Positions 27,095-38,169 of a stretch of DNA of 64,000 nucleotides are shown here, in pieces (position 1 is the first letter of the stretch; each line of letters opens with the position of its first letter). Location: contig JAUCBJ010008764.1 in the NCBI GenBank assembly GCA_032718475.1, positions 1 through 64,000 of the forward strand. The letters run 5' to 3'. The DNA comes from Nemertoderma westbladi. Lineage: Eukaryota > Xenacoelomorpha > Nemertodermatida > Nemertodermatidae. Position numbers and translations under genes: made by a program. The notes below the pieces were generated by a model. The model made no database searches. It was not told where the DNA came from and saw nothing but the letters and a program-made list of their open reading frames with translations.

Positions 27095-29678
27095 CTACCA
27101 CAATCTACAAGCAGCAACTGATGGAGTGGATCAGCATGCATTCTTAACATTCCTGGGAGACTTTAATGCAAGTCTGCATCAATCACCTACATCGCCCTGG
27201 GTCTATAGCAATAGTGTTAACCGAAATTCTGTCCATCTTCAGGATTTTATCTCTGGAAATGGATTGTTTTCGGCTGGAACCCAGTTCAAGAAGCGAACTG
27301 GAAAGCTATGGACTCATAGTGGACCCAGTGGTCACAAGTCCCAGATAGACCATATTCTGTTTCGTAGGAAATACAGGAGCTCTATACAAGACTGTAATGC
27401 ATTTACACTTCGACCCTTCTCCAGTGATCACCGCCTTATTGTGGCCAAGGTAAGACTTAGTCTGCGTGCTAGCAGAACAACGAAATCTGCCTTGCCACGG
27501 CATGACTGGTCCTCTCTGTTGCAACAGCCAAGTGTGAGATCCAGCTTCACACTACAGCTGAGCAACAGGTATGAGGCTCTTGCCTCTGAGGCTGCAGATC
27601 ACTGTGAGTGCTATACTGCCTTTACAGAAGCAGTTAAGTTAGCAGCTGCAGAAACAGTTCCTGTATACCCTCGAAACAGGAAAAGGGCCCCCTGGGCTGA
27701 CAACAAAATTCAGAAGTGCCGAAATGACCTTCATAAGGCGCAGAAAGAGTCCCGACTCAAACAGACTACAGCGGCCAAGAATGCAGTTAAGGCTGCATCT
27801 AGGTCCCTGAACAGGCAGTACTCTGTTAATCTACAGGAGCTAATAAACCAACAGGTTGATGCCATCAATGATGCTGACGACAGCAGGCAATCATCCCAGG
27901 CATGGAAATCGATCAATCTGCTTACTGGGCGGAAAAGCCAACCAACCACCAAGGTTAAGGCTGAATCACCAGCCGATCGCCTCAATGGTTGGAAAGCCCA
28001 CTTTGAAAAGCTCCTCAATAATGACAGGGTATTGCCTGATAACTTTATAGAAGTAAAAGTGTCTGAGTCTGTACTCCCAGATATTCCCATTGGCGATATC
28101 TCCTTTGCAGAAGTGAAGGCTGCTGCAAAGAGCATTAAGACCAATCGTGCCAGTGGAGTAGATGGTGTTCCCCCTGAGGTCTTTAAAATACCTGAGTGTT
28201 TAAAGCTCATCTATCCCATCATAGTAGACATGTACCGTACAACAAGAGTCCCACAAGAAATGAAAACAAATAAGTTGGTGCCAGTTCCCAAGAAGGGCAA
28301 CCTAACACTCTATGGTTCTTTTCGGGGAATCTCATTGATCTCGATTGCTGCAAAACTATACAATAGAATTCTATTAAATCGCATCAGGGATCCCATTGAG
28401 AGACTGCTACGTGGAAATCAGAATGGGTTCCGTAAAGGTCGTGGGACCATGGAGCCCATTTTGGCACTTAGAAGGATAATTGAAGAGTTATCAAAAAAGA
28501 AAGACAGGCATCTGGCTGTTATCTTTGTTGACTTCTTCAAGGCCTTTGATTCAGTCTCTCGCTCACGTATGTTCAGCATACTTTCATTATATGGGATTCC
28601 TGATGAAATTATTGCAGCAATCAGATCAGTATACGATGGTTCGACAACATTTGTGTCTACTGTTGACGGTGACACAGAACCATTTGAAGTGTTATGGGGC
28701 GTCCTCCAAGGAGACACACTTGCACCATTCTTGTTCATTATTGTGGTTGACTATGTTCTACGCATGCCCTTAGATCATCATAATGATGATGGGGTGATGA
28801 TAACTCCACCTACTGGCTCCAGAAGTCGAGGAAATCCTGCCAAGTACCTAACTGATCTAGACTTTGCTGATGACTTAGGAGTACTCTCAGAATCATTAGA
28901 GGGAGCCCAACGGCTCCTCAGCTCATTAGAACATGCTGCTTCTAGTGTTGGTCTTTTTATTAACTCCAGAAAGAGCAAAATTCTGACAGTTAACTTTGAA
29001 AGTCGTCAGCAAGTCTCTGATCGGATGAGCATAAGCTCAAAGGATGGTATGCTTGAGCATGTGGACGACTTCTGTTACCTGGGATCATGGATCCGGAGGT
29101 CAGGTGAGGACCTTCGAATACGTAAGGGAAAGGCATGGGCAGCCTTGAATAGGCTTTCCAGGATTTGGAAGTCACCTAGAATTAATCGGAAACTTAAGGT
29201 CCGATTATTTAGAGCAGCAGTAGTTCCAGTACTCCTCTACGGGAGTCCATGCTGGGCTCTAACTGCTGAGGACACCAAATCTCTGGATGGCACATTCACA
29301 AGAATGCTACGCCGGGTACATTGTGTCAAGTACAATGCACACATCTCCAACCAGACACTATATAACATTGGAGGTGTCTCATTGGTTCCCCCAAGCTTGA
29401 CACTAGAACAAAATCGCCTCCGCTTTGCAGGACATTGCTTTCGCCGTGAGGACCAGCCAGTGCATAATCTTGTACTTTGGCAGCCTCATGGAGTGAATAA
29501 GCATGGTGGACAGCCCATGACTTTCTTGAGACGCATCTTAAAGGACACTGGCCTTAAAGATGCGGATGATCTAGCAAATGTCATGTGTGATAGGGAGTTG
29601 TGGCGGTGCAATTTTGTTGACAAGCCGGCACAGCATTCTTAAAAATGCAGCTGCAATGCAGCATGCCGATCCTAGTAG
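27095..29678 (+). mobile_element. RTE-like LINE copy B inserted in a SINE
   Basis: TGGGCCAGGGT occurs at 27084-27094 and again at 29679-29689 after the CCTAGTAG tail, an 11-bp target-site duplication. The copy is 5'-truncated within the endonuclease domain but otherwise has no lesion. It is nearly identical to copy A over 2.4 kb, so both insertions are recent on the scale of this window. Confidence 0.85.
27096..29642 (+). CDS. RTE-like endonuclease (partial)/reverse transcriptase
   Basis: About 849 codons are uninterrupted, ending at TAA 29640-29642. The N-terminal FLGDFNA motif and SQIDHILF..SSDHRLIV are the second half of an APE-type endonuclease; the start of that domain was lost by 5' truncation. 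RT follows: LVPVPKKGN, FRGISLISIAAK, FRKGRG, VDFFKAFDSV, LQGDTLAPFLF and the FADD catalytic pair near 28865. The C-terminal part has FCYLGSWI, LLYGSPCWALT, GHCFRRED and a DRELWR end typical of RTE proteins. The true start codon is missing; the first ATG belongs to the SINE. It would make a protein able at most to reverse transcribe. Confidence 0.88.
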   Translation, partial: YHNLQAATDGVDQHAFLTFLGDFNASLHQSPTSPWVYSNSVNRNSVHLQDFISGNGLFSAGTQFKKRTGKLWTHSGPSGHKSQIDHILFRRKYRSSIQDCNAFTLRPFSSDHRLIVAKVRLSLRASRTTKSALPRHDWSSLLQQPSVRSSFTLQLSNRYEALASEAADHCECYTAFTEAVKLAAAETVPVYPRNRKRAPWADNKIQKCRNDLHKAQKESRLKQTTAAKNAVKAASRSLNRQYSVNLQELINQQVDAINDADDSRQSSQAWKSINLLTGRKSQPTTKVKAESPADRLNGWKAHFEKLLNNDRVLPDNFIEVKVSESVLPDIPIGDISFAEVKAAAKSIKTNRASGVDGVPPEVFKIPECLKLIYPIIVDMYRTTRVPQEMKTNKLVPVPKKGNLTLYGSFRGISLISIAAKLYNRILLNRIRDPIERLLRGNQNGFRKGRGTMEPILALRRIIEELSKKKDRHLAVIFVDFFKAFDSVSRSRMFSILSLYGIPDEIIAAIRSVYDGSTTFVSTVDGDTEPFEVLWGVLQGDTLAPFLFIIVVDYVLRMPLDHHNDDGVMITPPTGSRSRGNPAKYLTDLDFADDLGVLSESLEGAQRLLSSLEHAASSVGLFINSRKSKILTVNFESRQQVSDRMSISSKDGMLEHVDDFCYLGSWIRRSGEDLRIRKGKAWAALNRLSRIWKSPRINRKLKVRLFRAAVVPVLLYGSPCWALTAEDTKSLDGTFTRMLRRVHCVKYNAHISNQTLYNIGGVSLVPPSLTLEQNRLRFAGHCFRREDQPVHNLVLWQPHGVNKHGGQPMTFLRRILKDTGLKDADDLANVMCDRELWRCNFVDKPAQHS

Positions 29679-29689
29679 TGGGCCAGGGT

Positions 29690-29879
29690 AGTTTTCGTTT
29701 CGACACGAATTTATAGGGGGATCAGCCAGGGCGAATCTCTGCCTTTCATCCTTAAATTGTAGCTAAATGAGTACTGGAGTTTCCTCTGCGTGTGGAGTTC
29801 TTGTGGGACAGCATTATTGGTAATAGAAAGACCACCCCATTCCTTACCTGTGGTCACTGTCTTATTACTGTATAAGTTT
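29690..29879 (+). repeat. SINE, 3' part after the LINE insertion
   Basis: It continues the SINE broken at 27094: GATCAGCCAGGGCG, CTCTGCC and GTAGCTAAATGAGTACTGG with GTTTCCTCTG. The same order of motifs appears on the minus strand at 55200-55300. Confidence 0.55.
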
Positions 29880-29883
29880 TTAT

Positions 29884-30165
29884 GTTTCATTCGCCGTGAT
29901 GACCAGCCCAGTGCATAATCTAGTGTTTCGGCGCCCCCATGGAGCGAATAAGCATGGTGGACAGCCCATGACTTTCTTGAGACGCATCTTAAAGGACACT
30001 GACGTGGAAGATGCGGATGAGCTAGGAAATGCCATGAGTGATAGGGAGTTGTGGCGGCGCAATTTTGTCAACATCAAGTACATCATTATTTATATATATG
30101 TATTTTAGTAATATATATTAAGAATGATGTTTGCGGTTGCAATGCAGAATGCCGATAGTAGTAGT
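29884..30165 (+). pseudogene. RTE-like LINE copy E, 3' end of a divergent subfamily
   Basis: It encodes the last about 60 codons of the RTE ORF (NKHGGQPMTFLRRILKDT and DRELWRRNFV) with many substitutions relative to copies A and B. About 35 bp of AT-rich sequence replaces the usual stop region, and the 3' end is ATGCCGATAGTAGTAG. It lies just downstream of the SINE tail of the copy B locus. Confidence 0.8.
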
Positions 30166-30300
30166 ATTAGTAGTCAGGGCTCATCTCTGCCTTACTTCTT
30201 TAACTGGTATCTAAATGAGTAATGGAGTTTCCTCTAGGGAGTAAAATGATGGGGAGGGGGGGGGGGGGGGGGGGGGCGTCACTGGATATAGAGAGACCCC
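30166..30300 (+). repeat. SINE-tail-like sequence with a G run of about 28
   Basis: CAGGGCTCATCTCTGCC and GGAGTTTCCTCTAGGG match the tail repeats at 7590 and 29740. A G tract occupies about 30248-30276. Confidence 0.55.
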
Positions 30301-31789
30301 CCCTCACCCTGGTACTGTCGTACTGTACTGTATAAAGTAGAGGAAAACCACCAATTTTCATTCAGTCCGAAATCAACCGACGGTTTATGACAATAATTTG
30401 ACTATAATTTAATTCAAAGTTTACAGTATTTTAAATAATTATACTAACTTATGTAAAATGTTAGTAGTCAATAATATTATAATATATTTAAAATATATTA
30501 CATTGTACTTGTCCTTGTATTTGTATAGAATTTGTATTATATGGTATTTCTTTATTAAAATATAAAAATAATAATTTATTGCTTGGGAAAAAAGTAGAAC
30601 TTTTTCACTAATGATCGATTTACTGTATTTTTTCACTGAGCCCTAGCGAGGTTAATAAAAGGTCGAGATTTTCTCCTTTGTTTTTTTTCGAATGTAATAC
30701 GTTTTTATTCTAAATTGGTACTTTTTGTTGCTTAGTTACAATACAATTTAATTGCTAAAAGGTTGTTTTATTAGTTATATTTGTTAGCAAGGATGAAAAA
30801 TGTCGTTGAATCTCATTCATTTTTGACAAAGTTATTTTTGAACCAAAACATACCTTTATTAGTATTATACTATTATTGTATTTACTGTATTATGTGACAC
30901 TGTAGTATTATATAAAATAGCGGAAAGGTTTGAATTGTTCCTTAAACTTTAAACACATTTACATTGAATCTCAGACACTGTATCTCAGAATGACCTTTTT
31001 TGATTAAGGCTATTTATTTCTCCACTGATTTTAACTGAAATGAGTTGAATTCCAGTATGCTTTTTCAGAAGTCATTGTCAATAAATCTTCTGAACCAATT
31101 TTGCTAAAAATGCTTAGTAGATCATAGAGGCACAAAAATAGCACTTTTTTGGGGCCTTTTATTTCTAAAATGGCCCAGTCCATTTTTAGCGAGAAACGTT
31201 TAGAAGACTTGGATGCAGGGGTCTCGCTAGTTCGATTTGAGGCATACAATCAATCATATACAATCAAAAATGCACACATCCCTCCACATACAATTACAAA
31301 GGATCACATACAGTACACTCAAATATAAGACATTCAGTCTAATTTTAATTATTTATTGCGATTTCAATCATTAGGGCCTGCTGTTATAACTTTTCGCTCA
31401 ACTATTGGCTGTCTTTATCCCTAATCCAGTGTTCTTGCTGTACTGCCCTACACTTTATAGCTTTAGATTACCGGTACCGGTACTGTTTATTACAAATTTT
31501 ATAATTTCAGAATTAATAATGGAATTAATAATTAATAATAATTAATAATGAATTAATAATTAATAGCTGTATCCCAGGATGCGGTATTCTGCGCTATCAG
31601 CTATCTTATGTGCAAGCAGATAGGGCCATATTCGCTGACACGGACAAACAAGTAATTCTGAAATTGGGAGAAACCACCACAACAACAAAAGCGCACATCA
31701 AACAGTACCAGTACCGGTAGGCTACAGCTGTGCAGTGTACTGCAGTATAGCAAGAATAGGAATAAAGGCTTCAAATAATGAGTGTAAAC
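30301..31789. other. AT-rich sequence, nothing recognised
   Basis: No domain-bearing frames. A small AATTAATAAT-type simple repeat lies at 31508-31565. Confidence 0.4.
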
Positions 31790-31970
31790 GCTACGCCTAC
31801 AGTATACCTATGCCTACAGCTACGCCTACACCTATGCCTACACCTACGCCTACACCTACACCAATGCCTACATCTATTCCTACACCTACGCCTATGCATT
31901 CACCTATGCCTACACCTAAGCCTACACATACACCTATGCATACACCTACGCCTACGCATAACAATCTGTA
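31790..31970. repeat. CCTACR hexanucleotide-type microsatellite
   Basis: About 29 degenerate units of CCTACA/CCTACG/CCTATG. The opposite-strand version (GTAGGT/GTAGGC) reappears at 32320-32345 and 32637-32690, flanking the array between them. Confidence 0.85.
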
Positions 31971-32354
31971 TAACCTTTGGATGAGTCAAGGAGGGGATGC
32001 TTCTGATACAATAGCTGAAAATTTCAAAGAATCTAAGTCTTTTTAAGAGGCCACTTCAAGTGACCGGTTAGGCCGTATAAATATAGCACTGTAGGCTATG
32101 GCGGGCGTATGACTGACTATTGTGTGTTGTGTGGTATTGTCAATGTATGTTGTATTTTGGTTCTAACAAACCTTATGCACCAATAAAACTCAAAATATTC
32201 CATTACTTTATGGGGGGGTGCAATATTAAACATTCAAGGTCGATTCTTTCTTCTTTGAATGCGATTTTTTCATTACAAGGTGTTATCAATTTCATAAGTC
32301 TATTAAATGGAAAATAGTACGTGTAGGCGTAGGTGTAGCCTTAGGTTATAGGTG

Positions 32355-32635
32355 GAAGCAGGACAATTCGGTCCCGGACAATTCGGTCCGGACAATTCGG
32401 TCCCGGACAATTCGGCCCTTGACAATTCGGTCCCATTAATTTTGTGTTTTGGAACCGAATTGTCCGGGACCGAATTGTCCGGATACTGACTAGGACAATT
32501 CGGTCCCAAAACATGCATATTAATGGGACCGAATTGTCCGGGACCGAATTGTCCGGGACCGAATTGTCCGGGACCAAATTGTCCGCACCGAATTGTCCGG
32601 GACCGAATTGTCCGGGACCAAATTGTCCTACATCC
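32355..32635. repeat. GGACAATTCGGTCC repeat array in both orientations
   Basis: About six copies of GGACAATTCGGTCCC lie on the + strand and about nine on the - strand within 280 bp, mostly at 13-15 bp spacing, with orientation switches near 32447, 32480 and 32520. It can fold into alternative hairpins. It is bracketed by GTAGGTGTAGGC microsatellite on both sides. Confidence 0.9.
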
Positions 32636-32702
32636 GTTGTAGGTGTAGGCGTGGGTGTAGGCGTAGGTGTGTGTAGGAATGGTAGAGGAATGGTAGGTGT
32701 AG

Positions 32703-33490
32703 TATCACAAAGGAAGGCGTTAGGAATCGTGTGGAATGAACAGACGAATTGGAATACCAATTAAAACAAATAGGGGCGGCTAGCATCACCCATAATAGTC
32801 ATGGAGAAACAAATATTGAAGAAAGTTGACAAACTTAAGGGTGATTGGGACATAGAGTTACCAATTGAGATATGGGAATATATAGTATGCCACGGCACGG
32901 GTATACTTCCCAGATGGGGACATTTTGGACGAGTTGGAACTCCACATGGTCTCCAATGCATTCCTAGAAGCATTCGGTGCAGCGCTTTATTTGGTACAGT
33001 GACACATAAAAGCGAGGATTCAACGTCAGTACCGTGAAGTTGGAACTTACAGCTGCGAGGTTGGGGGTAAGAGTGACAGCATATTTAGAAGATGCTATTC
33101 CGAGCATAGTTGAAACGTAGTACTGGAAGGATTACATGGTGGTATTAGGATGGATGCATAATGAGAAGACACGCTACCCCATATTTGTAGCGAATAGTGT
33201 CGATGAAATAAGAGCGATGACTAACTTGGATAAGTGGCACTACTGCCCAATGGATGACAATCCAGAAGACTTGCTCTCAAAGAGACGTCAAATGCTACGT
33301 TTTCTCGCGAAAGAGAGTTGTGGCAGCATGTACCACACTTTCTCAACAACAATTTGTAATGGTTACCAATTAAGAAGATTGATCCAAAGGGAGAAGAAAC
33401 GATGATTGAGCATCAGGGAAACGAATCGGAGGGTGAGGATATATGCAGCTAGTTGGCAAGGGAAATCCATGAGGCACTACTACATATCAC
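32703..33490 (+). pseudogene. BEL/Pao RT connection/RNase H fragment (copy 4)
   Basis: On the + strand, ALGIVWNEQT, KQILKKVDKL, then VVLGWMHNEKTRYPIFVAN and WHYCPMDDNPEDLLS correspond to copy 1 at 17480-16750 in the same order, with deletions and stops between them. The orientation is opposite to the other BEL/Pao copies. Confidence 0.8.
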
Positions 33491-33639
33491 AAAGGGAGAT
33501 CAAGAGCTGAACACACTTGTTGACTACTTTATGTGCGGTATAGCGAACACCGACATATGGAGTGTGTTATTTTATTGGGCTTGTCCTTATGTTATCCGAC
33601 AAATGTTTCTGAAGCGTTTAAAGATCCCCCTACAATAAT

Positions 33640-34500
33640 TAACAAAACGCCAAATGCTCCGTATTTATTGCAACTATATATATTGCTCCTTAATTATCTG
33701 CAGACGGTGATTGTAGTATACACATATACTGACACGGTACGGTAGATAGCTTACTACTGTACTTTATTTAAGCTTACAGATTAAAACTATCTACCGTGAT
33801 TTGGGCGGACCAAAAAACGGTAAAAAAACTTTTGCTGGGATTACTGTCTCGCAAACCCAACAAGAGCACACTGAATTAAACGACTAAGAACATCGGCTTT
33901 TATAGAAATGGCCCCACTCCTATCACTGGAAAGCATCCAATCATATGAGTAGGTTCCAATTCCAACCAATAAAAACACAGCAATAAACAGATTATTTCAT
34001 GCGCTTTCATGATTTAGCGGCTATATACTGCATTATCTAACTTAATGAAATTTTTGTAGCAAACATAGGTAATGTTCTAAAAATAATAAATATTGCACAG
34101 TAAATCACCTTGACAAATCCTACATACCATCCACCAAACTAATGCTATTTGGCATGAGTTTTCCAAATAAACTGATCAAGGTGGTTGTAGATTGCAAAAA
34201 TATATATAAACAACACTAACAATATCATTTAGATAGTAAAACCAGGTACAGTATACAGTAAAACTAAATATCATCAATTCATTACGGCCTGACAAATTAA
34301 TAGTTTATATGATGATGCACAAATTAATGTAATTGATAGTTTATATGATACACAGTATAGACAGATAGATACACATGTATAGATACGCAATAGTTATAAC
34401 AATTATACACAAAGAATACAATATTATCTCAATGTTTATCTCCATCCACCATATACGTACATACTAAGCTGAAATATTTAAAGTTTCCAGAGTCAATTAT
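33640..34500. other. AT-rich sequence, nothing recognised
   Basis: No coding similarity. It follows ORF Y of copy 3 on the minus strand and could contain that element's 3' end, but no LTR was identified. Confidence 0.4.
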
Positions 34501-34504
34501 TTTC

Positions 34505-35442
34505 TTAAGTAGGCTGGCAGAGTTTGCAGCCCTTGCAATTGCGAGACTGCAGTATTTCTAAGAGCATGTGATGCCCCTGTGGTTCCCTCCCAAAACGATT
34601 TAGGAAGTTCAGCACATAAGATACTGACTTATGGAGTGAAGCCCCCACCAAATCATCATAGGTAAATTCCCGGTTCTTGAGTGTTCCGTCGCACTTCATC
34701 CGAAATGGAATAGGAAAAAAACCTAAAGCTATCGCCAATGGATCGCAATCGTATCTTTTATTACGGTTTATTAGCACAGAGCTAATGCAAGCCGCTTGTT
34801 CGAACTTCATAAGATACTTCTTCATTTCACTCTCCTGGTTGGTGCATTCATGAAGTCCATGTCCACGACACCCGCATTTAACACAGCAGTTAAGAAGTTG
34901 AGGGCAGGTATGTATAAGGTGCGATCCTGCTATACCACAGTATTCGCAATATGCGAATGCTTTGCGTAGCTGACATTTGCGAGGACCCAGCTTCTCCAGC
35001 CACCGTGTCTGGGCAATCGGACAAGTGGCCAGTCCGCATGAAAAGCAACCAGGAGTAGCTTGCTTTGACAATACAATATATCCAATCGAAATATTTATTT
35101 CTGGAGGCCTCGCAAAAGGTGTTTGATACCAATTATCATATGTTGCAATGTATCGCGCTTTGTATGGCTCCTGGTTTAATCACCAATAGAGATCTCCGGG
35201 ATTTTTCTTATTTGTTCCTCTCGCTGTATCGGTGGTGGTAGCGGAAGTGGTAGAGACCCCAAAATCTCTCTCTCCTCTTCAGTGGGTAAAAGGTCAATCA
35301 CCACAGGATCATCATTTTCGTCTCGAATACCTGGTGTTCCCACACTGGAAGGGTATCCCAAAAATACTTTCCAGTTTGGACTCCGAAGATAGTAATTATC
35401 CTCATTGCCACAAGGTGGTCCACAGTTGTTGTTGAGATCCAT
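34505..35442 (-). pseudogene. ORF Y homologue of a divergent BEL/Pao element (copy 3)
   Basis: The first part starts at ATG 35440-35442 and runs to a stop at 35176. The second part, one frame back, is open from about 35170 to 34505. It carries CX2CX5HX4C (CEYCGIAGSHLIHTC) and CX2CX4HX4C (CVKCGCRGHGLHEC) knuckles preceded by a CFSCG pair, and then a GFF..FTYDD..YVLNFLNRF region that aligns with the WGFFNINQ..FTYQEV..YLDRW region of copy 1. It begins about 190 bp after the pol stop of the same copy, and no ORF X lies between. The frame change is probably a mutation, although programmed -1 shifting cannot be excluded. Confidence 0.6.
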
Positions 35443-35635
35443 TACCTTTGGCAAAGGATCACTATTCTTATTCTTAAGTTAAGATATGAGTGAATGACAA
35501 AATATAGACCTACAGTATATAAGTTGTACAGTATAAATATTATTCGCCTAACATATAGTACAGTATACGCTTTCATTACACACTACACTACATAATATTG
35601 AGTTTATGTGATGTATGATTTGTGACTTATAGTGC

Positions 35636-36016
35636 TTAGTCAATAAAGCACAGCTTTGTGATAGGACGTTTTAGTACTTTGCCATCTTTTACCTTCACAT
35701 TGACTACCCTAACATAGCCGTCACTTCCTGGGAACACTTTGTCAACTCGACCCATTCGCCAGACACATTTAGCAATGGATTCATCAATAATAAGCACTAA
35801 ATCATTTATCCCTAAGTTTGGCTGAGGTTTCAACCACTTCTGGCGGCTGCGTAAAGTTGGAAGAAATTCTGTCATCCATCTCCTTTTGAATTTCTTTGAC
35901 AACGCTTGAGCTTTGCGAAATGAGTTTCTCTTCAGTAAATCGATCTCTGTAAATACCTCATCTGGATACTCATCCATTCCAGACACGGAAATTGTAAGGA
36001 AGCCACAGGGGAGCAT
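35636..36016 (-). pseudogene. BEL/Pao DUF5641 pol tail (copy 3)
   Basis: FRKAQALSKKFKRRWMTEFLPTL, LGINDLVLIIDE, WRMGRVDKVFPGSDGYVR and PITKLCFID are the standard end of Pao polyproteins. Upstream pol is missing; the coding match stops near 36016. The sequence is clearly diverged from copies 1 and 2, so it represents another family. Confidence 0.85.
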
Positions 36017-37075
36017 TACTTAGATCAACCAACACATGCGGAACACTAACTATACCAACCCATTTACAGAACACATTAAACATTATAGAAAGACTGTACC
36101 GAACACAAATATAATATGTATGTATGTAGATATATATATATGTGTATGTATATGTAGAAAGACAGGCCCACACTTAACTTAACACAAGAATACGATGCGG
36201 GTTGGTGAAAATTATCATCTTAGTTTACAATTTCTATTTCCAATTATTACTTTCATTCTAGTCAGGGGGGGGGGGGGGGGGTCATACATGCCAGTATCAT
36301 TTACATGTAATTGGAGAGGTTATCCTGTTAGTTTGTTTGATAAAGGCATATTGGCTGAAATATTATAACATTTCTTAACTATTATATTGATTACACAATC
36401 AAGACCTATTTCGAATAACTTTATCATTCCTATATTAATAGTTTTTTAATTGTCTGAGTCAGTGTTTTTATCAGCTACCTTGCTACTGTGATTTTTCAGC
36501 CTGCTATTTGACCTTGTTATGACCTATGGTGTTAATTAAGTCTGCTGCAGCCTTGTAGAAGCGCTGAAAAGGCTCTCCATATCATTGTTTATTCCAGTAA
36601 CATAAAATTGAAGATAAGGTGATCTTTGTCTTGAACTACTTTACAGTAAGAGCATAATCTATTTTTTCTGGGTATCGTTGGACTATTCCACCTGCCATCA
36701 TCAACATTGAGGCAATGAGATGAGAGCCAGAGACTGAAGATGGCCTGATGGTCCTATGGCCTGTGGGGTTCCAGCATTTATCCGATCGGTTGTACCAACA
36801 ATAAGCGATTCAGGTTTGCATGCATTTTTGATAATAAAATGCATAATATGATAATATAAATAATGTTATATTTATATAATCTTACTATGAAAAATCTGTT
36901 ACCAACTAGCCGACATCCCTTAAAATCGTGACAATGAAATAAATCGAATTCACAGGGGAGATTAAACAATGAATCATACAAACCCTCTGATCAAATGGCG
37001 CCCTATCTTAGACAAGTGACATATATATTGTACATATATATGTAAGTGACACATATATTTACAGCTCTTCCTTTT
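36017..37075. other. Non-coding sequence with a G run
   Basis: No gene recognised. There is a TATATGTGTATGTATATG simple repeat near 36130, a G run at about 36266-36282, and (ATAT)n-like sequence at 37020-37050. Confidence 0.4.
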
Positions 37076-37082
37076 ACCTGAG

Positions 37083-37150
37083 CCGCTAGCGGAATGGTTA
37101 CAGCGGCAGACATCCAACCTGCAGGTCACATCAAAGGTTCACACCTGATG
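37083..37150 (+). repeat. tRNA-like SINE head
   Basis: TAGCGGAATGG (A-box) and GGTTCACACCT (B-box) about 40 bp apart resemble a tRNA-derived promoter. Acceptor-stem pairing is not convincing, so this is read as a SINE fragment rather than a tRNA gene. Confidence 0.45.
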
Positions 37151-37659
37151 TCTATATGAAATAATTAACTGTTCCATTGCGAGTAAAATTCGAAGATAAA
37201 CTATAGCCTACACTATTTATTATTTATTAAATTTTTATTAGTATTACTGAATTATTTTTTTATTATTTTTTTTGTCACCAAGATTTTCAATAATTTCCCC
37301 CTATGCCCATAATTCTATAATTTGATTTCAGGTAAAAACCCAAACCAAATATTTCCAATACTGGCAATACGCGGAATATGACCAAGAACTCAAGTGTATA
37401 ACATAAATCAATCTCCCTTTGATCTTTTATAGGCATAGGAGCATGGTACGAGATTCCAACCCATAGATACTGAATCGCCTGTAATTTAATTTATTGATAT
37501 TATTTTTCATTAATGTGGTATGGTTCGATGAAAGAGTTCAACCTTTAATTAGTGGGTGGACCCACGATGTTTTTGCTATATCCTTGTGGAGGATGGCAAA
37601 TCCCAAGCCCAATCTGCATTCTTACAAGTGGGCATAAATACATTCCAATTTTGCTCTTT

Positions 37660-37984
37660 TGTGACGGGATCCTGGTTGGCGTGGAATCCCGACCGGGTTG
37701 ATTTTATGACGTTTCCTATGCGTCGCTGCATAGGGAATAGTGAATGGTCGAAGGCCTGATAAAATAAGAGTCATCTCATGTTCGATTGTTAATAGTTGAT
37801 TGTTAATAGTGATAACGGAATATTATAGTTTACCAGTAAATGATTACAGCACGGTTAATCAGTATTAGTTACGGCTGATGGTGAAAACTTTTCATCATCC
37901 ATCTCAGAATAAATTGCCAGCTGAACCACATAAAGCACATGACAGTTAATATAAAGGGGATAATACATTGCCTGTAGGCTAACA
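37660..37984 (-). repeat. Candidate 3' LTR of BEL/Pao copy 2
   Basis: It begins TGTGACGGGATCC on the + strand like the copy 1 LTR candidate, and ends GGCTAACA, giving TG..CA on the minus strand with a TTTATATTAA box near the start. Beyond the first 13 bases the two LTR candidates show only patchy similarity. Confidence 0.4.
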
Positions 37985-38169
37985 CGTTTTACTGGACTCT
38001 CCTTGGACTCTACTCTACTTGTGAAATGGGATCCATCTATTGTCTCGTCCTCCTGTTTCAGTCAGAGAGTCCCCCATCCCAGTAGCTAATTGATAAAGGT
38101 TATGTCTGACCTTTATAGTACAAATTCGATTTTCATTATATTGACTACTTAATATTGCATTTATTGCAC

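Noticed and set aside
27036-27095. Start codon at 27036 for the LINE protein
   Set aside because: These bases lie in the SINE before the target-site duplication, so they are not LINE coding sequence.
31735-32046. Pro/Thr/Met-repeat protein
   Set aside because: Translation of the CCTACR microsatellite.
37083-37150. Possible tRNA gene
   Set aside because: A- and B-box-like words exist, but I cannot form a convincing acceptor stem or anticodon arm; a SINE head is more likely.
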